Part shown: positions 1-10,021 of the stretch, one piece after another
How the letters are laid out: every line of letters starts with the position of its first letter
How positions within the stretch are numbered: the first letter of the stretch is position 1
DNA from: Vicia villosa
Taxonomy: Eukaryota; Streptophyta; Magnoliopsida; Fabales; Fabaceae
Length of the DNA: 64,000 nt
Assembly: GCF_029867415.1 (NCBI RefSeq)
Contig: NC_081185.1
Location: forward strand, 38,944,766 to 39,008,765
Reading direction: 5' to 3'
Position numbers and translations under genes: made by a program
Notes under the pieces: generated by a model
What the model was told of the DNA's origin: nothing
Database searches by the model: none
The model's input: only the letters and a program-made list of their open reading frames with translations

Positions 1-1133
1 CAACACATATAGGTTCGTCATTGGCTAGTCAAGTGTGTTTTCCACCACATAATAATCATCCACATAGCATATTTATACTCGGATATGCCACATCGTTGAT
101 AAATAATCACATTAGGGATGTCAACTTTTCCCCGTTATCAGGGATCCCTGTGGGGATTCCCCGTTTGAGGCCCCAAAGACAATTAGAAGGAATTAAGACA
201 ATTAGACAATTAGGATGTCACCTTCATTCATCACATATGCTCATATAACAAGATATGCGACACATAATTATATATTCATCATATCTAAACTTCATTTCAT
301 TTACTCGCAGTTGAAAAACATCAACAATATTTACTCTTAACTCTTCAACATAAGTTATAATCATCATAATTCAATATTCAACAAACATCATCAAATAAAT
401 ACAATAAAGTGGATTTCTACAAGGGTTTTACTCCCACCGTAACAAAACAGACGCAATTAACCCCAGTGTTACATATAAGAGCTAACTCCGACTCATTCTA
501 CTCACTATGAGACAATCTCCTCGGCTAACCTCAATCTCAAGCTATTTCAGATTACCTGCATGTTACCAATATCGGAGTAATATTCAAACAGAAGGGGTGA
601 GATATCATAACAATATAAAAAAGCGTATGATAACAAGTATATGAGAATAAAGCCATACACGATTCACCACTTCACAACACATCCAGGTCATTTATTAACA
701 CGTAGTATACAATTATTTTACAACATCTAATCCATCATCAAATCATCGATTATACAAGTATTCATCACCAAATAGCTCATCATCATTCATCATCAAACAA
801 CTCATCATCATTCATGCAAATGCATGTGGTACCAATAGGGCATACAACCTCATCACAAAATTGCCAATAAATAGAGGCATCAACAAGGCATACACATTCA
901 TCACAAAGTGCACTCAATCCATACAATAGGATTGAGGCCATCTTAGTTCTGCCAATCCAAACTCACATGTTTTTGCCAATCCAGGCCAACGTGTTTGCCA
1001 ATCCAGGCCATCGTAAAAACGCAATGTATGCGACTCAATAATGCGACGTCATAAAATGCAACAACATCAGCTAAACATCAACGACAACAATTATGCAACC
1101 ACAAGGCTTAAGCCTTCATCAAACGCAAACATA
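1..1133 (-). repeat. LTR fragment, TGTAACACC family, interrupted by the CACTA element
   Basis: Positions about 350-1133 align by eye with 26046-26815: both contain GATATCATAACAATATAA and then a series of CATCATTCATCATC-type and CCAATCCAGGCCA-type repeats. The family is the one whose complete solo LTR lies at 1529-3414 on the other strand (GTGAAATGTCTCACCC corresponds to the reverse complement of the GGTGAGATATC region). No coding potential is visible. The first 300 bases contain a G/C-run stretch (about 140-175) seen in other plant repeats and may be separate. The LTR outer end is outside the window. Confidence 0.6.
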
Positions 1134-1146
1134 CACTACAAGAAAT
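1134..1146 (+). repeat. CACTA terminal inverted repeat (left end)
   Basis: CACTACAAGAAAT is the canonical end of legume CACTA elements. The three bases before it (ATA, 1131-1133) would be one copy of the 3-bp target duplication. The partner end is not in the window. Confidence 0.8.
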
Positions 1147-1164
1147 GTGCTCTCTAGCCACGTG

Positions 1165-1525
1165 AAGTAGTGACGTGATTATCACGAGGATAAAAAAAAA
1201 GGCAGTTGCGACGTGATAATCACGTCACTAAAAATTTAAATATTAAAATATCAAACTTAACGTAAATATTGTGTGTTAGGTTTTGATTTATAAAAAAATC
1301 GTTGTGACGGGAGAATCACGTCGCAACCCTGAAATTTATATAAAAAACTAAATAGGCGGGGACATTCACATGGGGACAGTCTAAAAATTTTCAAAATTGT
1401 AGTAGTGACGAGGTATTCACGTTGCCAAATTTTAGCAGGCTTTAGTAAAAAAATTAAGGCTGACTTGATGCAGGCTTTTGTAGTGAGAAAAAATTATTTA
1501 TAACCGTTGGAAAGGTTGCGACGTG
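1165..1525 (+). repeat. CACTA sub-terminal palindromic repeats
   Basis: Several near-palindromes share the core CGTGATWATCACG: GACGTGATTATCACG near 1172, GACGTGATAATCACGTC near 1211, GACGGGAGAATCACGTC near 1307, GACGAGGTATTCACG near 1407. Two more half-sites, GCGACGTGAA, flank the solo LTR at 1518 and 3437. In En/Spm the sub-terminal repeats bind the element's own regulatory protein. That role here is inferred by analogy. Confidence 0.6.
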
Positions 1526-1528
1526 AAT

Positions 1529-3414
1529 TGTAACACCCCATATTTTCCATTATTTAATTTAATTAGAATTTAAATTAATTATTTGGATTATTTGGTATTT
1601 TATTGGATAATTGGAGAGATTGTGAAAATAATGTTGTTGGGCCTGTTTCGTGATTAGTAGAGGGGAGGTGCTAAGTGTTAGGCCTTTACTAAAGTTGGAT
1701 TTTATTTTATTTTCATAAAACAAGGAAATAAGGGAAAAGAAGAAAATAGAAAGCAAAAGAGGAGAATAGCAAAAGAACGTGAAATAACCAAGAGAAGAGG
1801 AGAAGAACATTCAAGGGCATTTGTCTAAGGTAAGGGGTGACAATCCATTTAGCCTATATTATTAGTTTAGATATGATAGAACTGACGTTATGTGTATTGT
1901 TCATGTCGATTGAATGTTTAGATTTTTGGGGTTTTGGAAGTTTAGGTTGTTTGGAGTGATTTGATGAAATTGATGGAATGATGAATGTGTTTGGTGTTAA
2001 ATGACCCCTAAAAAGTGTTAGAATTGTGTTAGGATATGTTATTTGGTGATGTTTTAGTATGGGGATCTTTTTGGTGTGATTGGATTGGAATTGGGAGAAA
2101 AGGGATGCCAAAATCAGACAACAGAAATTCTGGTTCTAATGCGGAGCACCGGGCGAGCGTGCGCCCACACATCTCTGTCGGGCGAGCGTAGCGGGCGAAG
2201 GGATGTCACGTTACTGCCTTAGAGCGTCGGGAGAGCCAGTCTAGGCGCCGGCGAATGAGCCCAGTTTTGCAACTTTTATTTTTCGCATCTTTTGAGCCGT
2301 AGGTCCGTTTCAAGTGCCGTTTTGGGCATTGTAAGGCTAATAAAATAATTTATGTGATAAAATGGTGATATGGGCAGTGGCCCGATTTTAATTTAAAGAT
2401 TCCAATTTAATTATGTTGGTGAGTTATACATTGTGTGCATGTATTGTTAAATGTTACAATGTGATAATATGGTAATGATATGTTATGATATTGAGGTGAT
2501 ATTAATATGATATTAAGTGTGATTATGTATATTTGATTATTGAATAATGTTGAACATGAACATGATAAATTCGGTGATGTGGTGTTGAGATGATTTGTTC
2601 ATCGTGATTGGTGATGATGGTAAGTATGTTAGGTGTTTTGCATGCATTCATAATCATTTGATGGATGAATTCCAGTGATGTTTTGGATCAGTGGATGGCA
2701 TAATTCCCATTGTGTGGAATTAGTGCTAGCAGGGCCGTATCTCGGTGATATTTAGATCGGTCGGATGGGTTAATCCCATGAGGAATTGGTACCAAATGCA
2801 TAGTGTCAGTGCATTGCATTTATATTGTTATAACATGATTAGAAGATTTCCAATGTTATTTCATGGTGATGTAGTTGATTGTATTTTGTGTTGATTGGTG
2901 AATATTTTTTGAATATCTAACTACATTGCATTTGGGTGAATAATATGTTGATGATATTTTGTCGTTATGAACTTATAATATAGTTTAATTGTGAAATGTC
3001 TCACCCTTACTGTTGACATTTTTCAGATTGAGGAGAAGTAGTTTTTTGGCTTTGGTGAGCATAGCTTATAGGCTAGTCCGTCTAGTTGTAGCGTCGGTGT
3101 CATGCTTTGATTTGTAACACTGGGGAACACTTGTTTTTAAAGTTGATGGTTATACTTTCAGTTCAATTGGTTTTGTTGGATTATGTTTATTTGGTTTATG
3201 AAGCGGTGATTGGTGTTTCTAACTGATAGTCATGTTAATCAGTTTTTAAATTAATTTTGCTGTGTTGAACATGGTTTATTAAAAATGGCATTTCGTTCCT
3301 CGTGAAGCATGACAATTGATATGATATGTGGTTTATTTTGAATTGTGACATCCTTGTTTCATGTTTACTCTGAATTATTTAATATATTCCACGGGATTTT
3401 AGAAGGGTGTTACA
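1529..3414 (+). mobile_element. Solo LTR (1886 bp), TGTAACACC family, with TSD TGAAT
   Basis: The segment starts TGTAACACCCC and ends GGGTGTTACA, i.e. short inverted termini with TG...CA. It is flanked by the same 5 bases, TGAAT, at 1524-1528 and 3415-3419. It has no internal region, so it is a solo LTR left by recombination between the two LTRs of a Ty3/gypsy-type element. The host sequence is the sub-terminal region of the CACTA element: the GCGACGTGAATT palindrome half resumes directly after the insertion. It contains short hairpins such as ATGGGTTAATCCCAT near 2766. Confidence 0.9.
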
Positions 3415-4040
3415 TGAATTACACGTGACAAGGTTGCGACGTGAAATTCACACTGCTGATTGACTTATAAGCGCACGCTTTTTCTTTCTCCCTCCCAGAC
3501 TCATTTTCGTTCATTGCAAACACAAACTCTTCTTCTTTCATTGCAGACACAAACCCAAACTCATTTTTCATATACATTATCATTTCAAATTTTTTTCCCC
3601 AAATTTCTTCCATTCTTGTATTAAAGGTAAATTACATACATAAATTTTGATGATTTCACTTTTATAATTGCATCAATGGATACTTCTGTTTGTTAATTTA
3701 TGTTTTTAATTTTTTTTAAGGTTTTGAGGAGAAGAAGACTAAAGAAGAAGAGGGTTGAAGGAAAAGAAGATTGAAGAAGGAAGAGGGTTGAAGAAGAAGA
3801 AGAGGTATTTTTGTTTTTTTTTATAAATTTAATATATATGATAAAAATAATATATATGATATAAATGTTTTTATTATATGATATACATGTTTAGGAGTTG
3901 ATAATATATGTTTAGGAGTTGATAAAAATAATGTATATGATATAGATGTTTTTTTATTTTTTATAATTTGTTTTATATTTTGGATGATATTGAATACAAA
4001 ATGTAGCTTTAAAAAAGAATATAGTTATTTATTAAAATAG

Positions 4041-4045
<5 letters not shown>

Positions 4046-4083
<38 letters not shown>
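4046..4083. repeat. (TA)n microsatellite
   Basis: Uninterrupted TA dinucleotides in the AT-rich CACTA leader. A second, longer run lies at about 4673-4730. Confidence 0.9.
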
Positions 4084-4086
<3 letters not shown>

Positions 4087-4667
4087 TAAACGATTTTTTG
4101 ATTAAATATTTTAGAATATATTTAAAACAAATTATATATATTAATAAAGCAGATTATTATATATATTATTAAAACATATAATTATATATATTATTAAAAA
4201 AGCTTATTATATATTAGTTTATTAAAACGAATTTTTGATTAAATAATTTAGAATATATTTAAAACAGACTAAAAAAAATAAAATTATATATAATAATAAA
4301 ACAGATTATTATATATATTATTAAAACATATTATTATATATATTATTAAAACAGATTATTATATATAAGTTTGTTAAAACAATTTTTTTATTTAATATTT
4401 TAGAAGATATAAAACTGATTATTTTATATATTATAACTTTAAAAACTCAATATATTATTTATAACTTTAAAAAAAAGATTATCATATAACTTTAAAAAAA
4501 ATAATATATTAAAAAACTGAATATATTAAAAAAATAGTATATATTTTTTATTTTATAAAATAAAATAGAATAGAATTATATTTCATAGTTCGTTAAGAAC
4601 AAAATAGTGTGAAGTAGTATTTTGTTTAAAAAATGTTTATTATATGTTTATATAGTTATCATATGTT

Positions 4668-4672
<5 letters not shown>

Positions 4673-4730
<58 letters not shown>
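4673..4730. repeat. (TA)n microsatellite
   Basis: Nearly perfect TA run immediately upstream of the first transposase segment. Confidence 0.9.
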
Positions 4731-4734
<4 letters not shown>

Positions 4735-4767
4735 ATTGTTTAATTATAGTTACTAAAAAGACAATGA

Positions 4768-5466
4768 TTGGATATATGTGCAGTATGGATTATTATTGGT
4801 TTTATTGTAGTTTACGATGGATTGAAACTAGAAAGACGTGCACTTAAACCCAATTTTATAGTAGGAGTTAATGGGTTTATCACGTGGGTGTTTGCTCATG
4901 AATGTTGTCGAAGCGAAGGAGGAGTTAGGTGTCCTTGTCTTAAATGTGGATGTAGACCTATAATTAGTGACCCAGAGAAAGTGGTCAGGCATTTTCATGA
5001 AAGGGGTTTCATGGAAAATTATTGAGTTTGGACGTTTAATGGTGAAAAATTGTCGAGTAAAGTAGCAGAGACTAGCAATACGCATGCTTCAAGTAGTAGA
5101 CCGACTATGGAATATGAGGAAAGACCGCCTATGGAATATGAGGAAAAATTTAATCTGATTGGTGACATGGTTGAGGATGCTTTTGGTGTGAACGTGACCT
5201 ATGATCAACCTGAATATTTTGATGGGGAAGAGTTGTCGAATGAGGAAGCGCAGAGATTTTATCAGTTGTTGAACGAGATGAATACACCGTTGTTTGAGGG
5301 GTCGTCTGACTCAAAGTTACCAATGTGTGTGAGATTATTGGCGGCCAAGTCAAATTGAAATGTTCCTGATCAGTGTTTGGAATTCTTCGTAAAAATGATG
5401 TTGGACTCAAATGCAATGCAAAGACAACTTGCCTACAACATTTTGTGATCAATTGTGAGATTGGGT
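4768..5466 (+). pseudogene. CACTA TNP2-type transposase, N-terminal segment
   Basis: The translated segment shows the transposase-associated zinc-binding module of plant CACTA transposases: a FITWVFAHECCR stretch, then RCPCLKCGCR, then HFHERGF, in the usual order and spacing. This is followed by the linker found in this family (DMVEDAFGVN, LNEMNTPLFEGSS, VRLLAAKSN). The reading frame is broken: a TGA follows MENY where the family has Trp, another TGA follows AAKSN, and a frameshift comes a little later, beyond which KDNLPT is recognisable. The segment stops at a Tat-type LTR, and about 35 family codons are missing between it and the next piece at 7234. The function would be transposition of CACTA elements; this copy cannot make the protein. 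Confidence 0.85.
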
Positions 5467-6349
5467 GAGCTCTGCCGCCTCCGGCACGGCGGAGCGATTT
5501 CCGGTGTCTGTATGAGAGCGATGAACGAAGGAGAAGGAGAATTTGAAGGGTCATAACTTATGAACCCTAATTTTCTTTTAGTTTAATTATTCTTTCTTTT
5601 TTATTAAAATCTGAAAATTACCAAAACAATATTGTTGGGCTTCTCATTACTGAGTCTGGTACGCCCAGTTTGGGCTTCATACCCCTATGTGGCCCATAAC
5701 ATCCGTTTTTGGCCGTGCTGAAGAATGAATAACAAAAATTATCTATTGGGCCTGCGCCATTTTTGGCGTGTACACTCTATTTTAGGCGTTGTAGCCCCTG
5801 TGTCACACTATTTGTTCACATAAGAGGACTTGTTTCACTTAGTACTTTTAGGCAATATACATATATACAATAAAATTATATAAAATTTTGTTAGCTTTCT
5901 ATTAATTTTTAGGAGTGAAATCCTTTAGCTCTTGATGGGCTTTTCGTACATAAATCTAATAAAAAATATCTTAGATTTTTTTAGGTTATTTTGCTCTTAT
6001 TTTGCAAATCATTTTCATGACTTTTTTCTATGCTAATTGAATGTGAATTTTGCTTGATTTTGATACTTGCAATTATCTTGATTTTTGATTGATTTGTGAC
6101 TTAGATTTTAATATTGTCTCCTTTGTATGTTCTCTTAGATTTTAGGACTTGTAAATCTTCACATATAAACTAGGCTAGTATTCATTTCCCATTAAAATCC
6201 TATAAATCTTTAAGTAGAATCATAACATAACAATTTAAGATTTAGAAATTCCCCTTTCTACAATTAGACTACATTCCCTTTCTTTTTTCTTTTTCAATTT
6301 TAAAAACACCTAATAAATACCGACGAGGATCATGCTACTACTTCTTTTA

Positions 6350-6500
6350 TAGTGGGAAAGAAATGATTGGGGTGTAGACCCTGGTGTATTTCTTTTCTAC
6401 TTAGTGGGAGAGAAATGATTGAGGTGTAGACCTTGGTCTATTTCTTGACTACTACTTAGGGAAATAATTGGGGTGTAGACCATGGTCTATTTCTCTAAAT
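6350..6500. repeat. Three tandem copies of a 60-65 bp repeat with an internal palindrome
   Basis: Three consecutive units share GAAATGATTGGGGTGTAGAC...GGTCTATTTC. Each contains TAGACC-NN-GGTCTA (perfect in units 2 and 3, one mismatch in unit 1) and an outer GAAAT/ATTTC pair. Confidence 0.75.
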
Positions 6501-6681
6501 ACTTAAACTCTTTTTGGTATGATTCAAGTCACAAATAAATTCCCCTTAAAAGACACCTAACCAAAAACACCTAAAATGCCTAATAAATGTTCAAAATCAA
6601 AACAAAGTGAGGAAGTGGTGCGAAGCCTTGTAGTGGGTTTTGTTCATCATGGAATTACACCAAAAAATACAGACCAATTCT

Positions 6682-6686
<5 letters not shown>

Positions 6687-6715
<29 letters not shown>
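6687..6715. repeat. (CT)n microsatellite
   Basis: Uninterrupted CT dinucleotides within the Tat-type LTR. Confidence 0.9.
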
Positions 6716-6718
<3 letters not shown>

Positions 6719-7233
6719 TTTAGGGCATTCTTCCTCTTAATCGGGCACGTTGCTTCATTTTGATCGCAAATAGGTAACGCATAAGACTCCACTCAACGAG
6801 CTGCTATCCTAATGCTAGAATGAGAACGTAACTTCGTCCACTAAAAAAAACAAACAAACAATAACATGAGCTGAACTACGGCGCTCTGATTCCTCATAAG
6901 GGGATACGTAGGCATTAGGTCGCGAGACCTAAGCGAGCACAACTATTTAAAAAACTTTATTCCTCCCATATTGTTTATAATCCTTTTATTTTCCTAGTTT
7001 AGCTGATAGACGTAGTTAACACACACCCATAGAATAGAAACTAGAAAAAGTGGATCCTGTGGAGTACCACAGACGCGAGGGGTGCTAGCACCTTCCCCTT
7101 GCGTAACCGTCTTCCGTACCCTTTCTCTGATCGTGAGACCATTCTTATTCGTTTTAGGTTTGCTGGCGTTCCTTTCCCTTTTAGGGTAAATATGTTATTG
7201 GCGACTCTGTCTGATTTTCACGACTGTGCGACA

Positions 7234-7590
7234 GGAGGAATGTAAGTTTTGTATGAGTCAAAGATATTAAGTTCGCATTAGAGCCATTAACACTAATCAA
7301 GACCGTGTAGCAGTAAATTTCATGTTTTATCTTCCAATAATACAATGGTTAAAAAGAATGTTTGCTTCAATGCACAGTGCAAGTCAAATGTCATGGCATC
7401 ATACAAACAAAACAAGTACAGGCACTATGCGGCATCCATCTGATGGCGAGGCATGGAAGCACTTTGATCGAATATATCCTGATTTTGCCGTAGAACCTAG
7501 AAATATCAGACTTGGATTATTCTCAGATGGTTTTGCTCCTTATGTTCAAGCGTCGGGAAGTGCAAATTCTTGTTGGCCAGTTATTGTAAC
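7234..7590 (+). pseudogene. CACTA TNP2-type transposase, middle segment
   Basis: The sequence continues the transposase from EECKFC through FYLPIIQWLKRMFAS, TMRHPSDGEAWKHFD and RNIRLGLFSDGF to CWPVIV, in the family order. One in-frame TAA follows MSQRY, before the FYLPI block. The segment ends at codon level where the Sirevirus is inserted. Its last bases GTAAC (7586-7590) are repeated at 16800-16804 as target-site duplication, and the reading continues there with TPYNLP. Confidence 0.9.
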
Positions 7591-8812
7591 TGAAGGACAG
7601 AAAAACACTTAGAAAGGGGGGGGGGGGTTTGAATAAGTGTAGCTTTAAAAACTTGACAGATAAAAATAAATTGCACAGTTATTTTTATCCTGGTTCGTTG
7701 TTAACTAAACTACTCCAGTCCACCCCCGCAGAGATGATTTACCTCAACTGAGGATTTAATCCACTAATCGCACGGATTACAATGGTTCTCCACTTAGTCA
7801 GCAACTAAGTCTTCCAGAGTCTTCTGATCACACACTGATCACTCCAGGAACAACTGCTTAGATACCCTCTAAGACTTTTCTAGAGTCTACTGATCCACAC
7901 GATCACTCTAGTTACAACTGCTTAGTTCACTCCTAAGACTTTCCTAGAGTATTCTGATCCACACGATCACTCTAGTTCCTTACAACTTAATGTAATCAAT
8001 TCTAAGAGTTTACAAATGCTTCTTGAAAGCGATAATCACAACTGTGATATTTCTCTTAACGTTTAAGCTTAATCTCACTAATATATTACAGCAGCAATGT
8101 AGTGAGCTTTGATGAAGATGAAGATTCTGAGCTTTGAATTGAACAGCGTTTCAGCAAGTTAATTTTGAGTTGTTTGTTCAGGATCGTTAACCTTGCTTCT
8201 CATCAGAACTTCATATTTATAGGCATTGGAGAAGATGACCGTTGAGTGCACCGTTGAGTGCATTTAATGCTTTGCGTGTTCCGTACAGCATCGCATTTAA
8301 TGTTATACGCTTTTGTCAACTACCTCGAGCCTTGTTCACGCTGTGTCTACTGACGTAGCCTAGAATAGCTTTTAACGTTCCTTTTGTCAGTCAGCGTAGC
8401 TTGCCACTTGTACTTTCTTCTGATCTGATGTTTGTGAATACAACGTTTGAATATCATCATAGTCAAACAGCTTGGTGCATAGCATCTTCTGATCTTCTGA
8501 CCTTGAAGTGCTTCTGAGCGTGATACCATCAGAACTTCAGTGCTTCTGTTCTCTTGTTCTTCTGATGCTTCCATAGACCCATGTTCTGATTCTGCTTCGA
8601 CCATCTTCTGATGTCTTGCCAGACCATGTTCTGATGTTGCATGCTGAACCCTTTGAGACAAAGCTTCTGAGCGCTGAATTATGCGTACTCTTTATATATT
8701 TCCTGAAAAGGAAATTGCATTGGATTAGAGTACCATATTATCTTAAGCAAAATTCATATTATTGTTATCATCAAAACTAAGATAATTGATCAGAACAAAT
8801 CTTGTTCTAACA
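7591..8812 (-). repeat. Sirevirus 3' LTR
   Basis: On the plus strand it begins TGAAGGACAG and ends GTTCTAACA. It contains a run of 12 G close to the TG end, duplicated TCTAGAGT...GATCACTCTAGTT blocks around 7880-7980, and many TTCTGA motifs. It matches 15578-16799 except at two positions. Confidence 0.95.
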
Positions 8813-8827
8813 ATCTCCCCCTTTTTG
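8813..8827 (-). promoter_or_regulatory. Polypurine tract of the Sirevirus
   Basis: On the minus strand this reads AAAAAGGGGGAGAT directly before the 3' LTR, the position and composition of the plus-strand primer. Confidence 0.85.
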
Positions 8828-8927
8828 ATGATGACAAAAACATATATAAATGATATGAATTTGCGATCAGAAAGAATAGACGGCAAAAGACAAATTACAT
8901 AGCTATAGCATAAGCATATGAATATGT

Positions 8928-8975
8928 CTCCCCCTGAGATTAACAATCTCCCCCTGAGATAAATAATCTCCCCCT
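8928..8975 (-). repeat. Extra polypurine-tract copies (three CTCCCCCT blocks)
   Basis: CTCCCCCTGA occurs at 8928, 8948 and 8968, 20 bp apart, and CTCCCCCTTTTT again at about 9834. Multiple polypurine-tract copies upstream of the 3' LTR are a described hallmark of the Sirevirus group. Confidence 0.75.
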
Positions 8976-9057
8976 GAAATAAATACTCGAAGAACTTTAA
9001 TAAAAGACTTCCCTGATTATTTCGGTAGAGACGATCATATAAGCTTCTTGTCTTCAG

Positions 9058-9395
9058 AGAATTCATAGCTTCTGACTTCTGCTTCCATTGGACAGCTTCA
9101 GAACTAGAATTTCTTTAGATCCCTAGAACACTCACAGCTTCTGATTCCTGCTTCCATCTAGGACAGCTTCAGAACTTGAATTTCTTTGATCTTCTGAACA
9201 TTCACAGCTTCTGACTCCTGCTTCCATCTAGGACAGCTTCAGAACTTGAATTTCTTTGATCTTCAGAACATTCACAGCTTCTGATTTCTGCTTCCATTTA
9301 GGACAGCTTCAGAACTTGAGTTTTCTGGATCTTTAGAACCTTCGCAGCTTCTGATTTCTGCTTCCCTCGGATAGCTTCAGAGCTTTGAATTTCTA
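9058..9395 (-). repeat. Five tandem ~72 bp repeats in the Sirevirus 3' UTR
   Basis: Units share CAGCTTCTGATTYCTGCTTCC and GGACAGCTTCAGAACTTGA. They lie between the additional ORF and the 3' LTR. No reading frame runs through them. Confidence 0.8.
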
Positions 9396-10021
9396 CCAAC
9401 ATCACTTCATGCTAGATTTGTATCAGAACATTGTTGAATGTACCAGAGCATCATCTGAGCATCTCTACATCCTGAAATGTTACAGAACAAAAAACTAAAC
9501 GACAAAAGTCAGCATGAACGAGTTAGAACATTAAATGTATATTTGAACACATTATATGTATCAGAGCCATATAGGCTAAAATAATGTATCAGAGCAAATA
9601 GAATTTTGTCAGATCAAATAGACAAATATAGATCAAATTCTATTATCAGTGCTTCTGATTCCTGAAGCTTGACAGCACTCAGCTTGCTTCAGTTTCCATG
9701 GTTTTGCTTCTTGTGTTTGCTTTGAAGATTCTCTTCATTTCTTTATACCTGCAAAACACTTAAACCATATAGAGCTTGCAGTTCTTGTTAGTGAATGCAA
9801 CTGATTAAATCAAATCATTTATCATTTATCTTTCTCCCCCTTTTTGTCATATCATCAAAAAACAAAAAAGATTCAGAGATAAACCAACGAAACACACGGA
9901 GGAAGAAGATGATTTCATTAAAGTTCAAACAGCAGGTACAGAAGTACATGAAGATAAGAAAGATCAGATGCACAAAGACAGAACAGATGCAATGAAAAGA
10001 AAGAAACAACACAGACTCAAT

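Larger units (their letters stand above)
3420..4767 (+). other. CACTA leader region, AT-rich, no coding sequence seen
   Basis: Continues the CACTA element between its sub-terminal repeats and the transposase gene. A TTATAAG motif near 3465 followed by pyrimidine-rich sequence could be the transposase promoter and leader. An AG-rich stretch at 3720-3805 follows. From 3830 on, the sequence is very AT-rich with repeated TTATATATATTATTAAAAC blocks. Nothing coding is visible. Confidence 0.5.
5466..7233 (+). mobile_element. Tat/Athila-type LTR (probably solo) inside the CACTA transposase
   Basis: The right part carries the block typical of these LTRs: GGGGTGCTAGCACCTTCC, then TTGGCGACTCT shortly before the end GTGCGACA. 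Transposase reading resumes directly after it (EECKFC). The left edge is placed near TGAGCTCTGCC, where transposase homology stops, but is not certain. No matching 5-bp duplication is visible, consistent with a small target deletion. No coding sequence is seen. A CCGCC...GGCGG hairpin sits at its left edge. Confidence 0.6.

Noticed and set aside
1460..1475. CTTTTGTAGTG as the right terminus of the CACTA element
   Set aside because: It is only 330 bp from the left end, and the transposase genes lie beyond it. It is a chance match within the sub-terminal region.
7616..7627. Poly-G run as an assembly artefact
   Set aside because: The same 12-G run occurs in the other LTR and a shorter one in the second Sirevirus LTR, so it is a family feature, though its exact length is uncertain.
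8347..8661. Open frame of 104 codons present twice (also 16334-16648)
   Set aside because: It lies inside the Sirevirus LTR and is repeated only because the LTR is. The translation matches no known protein and is driven by TTCTGA repeats.
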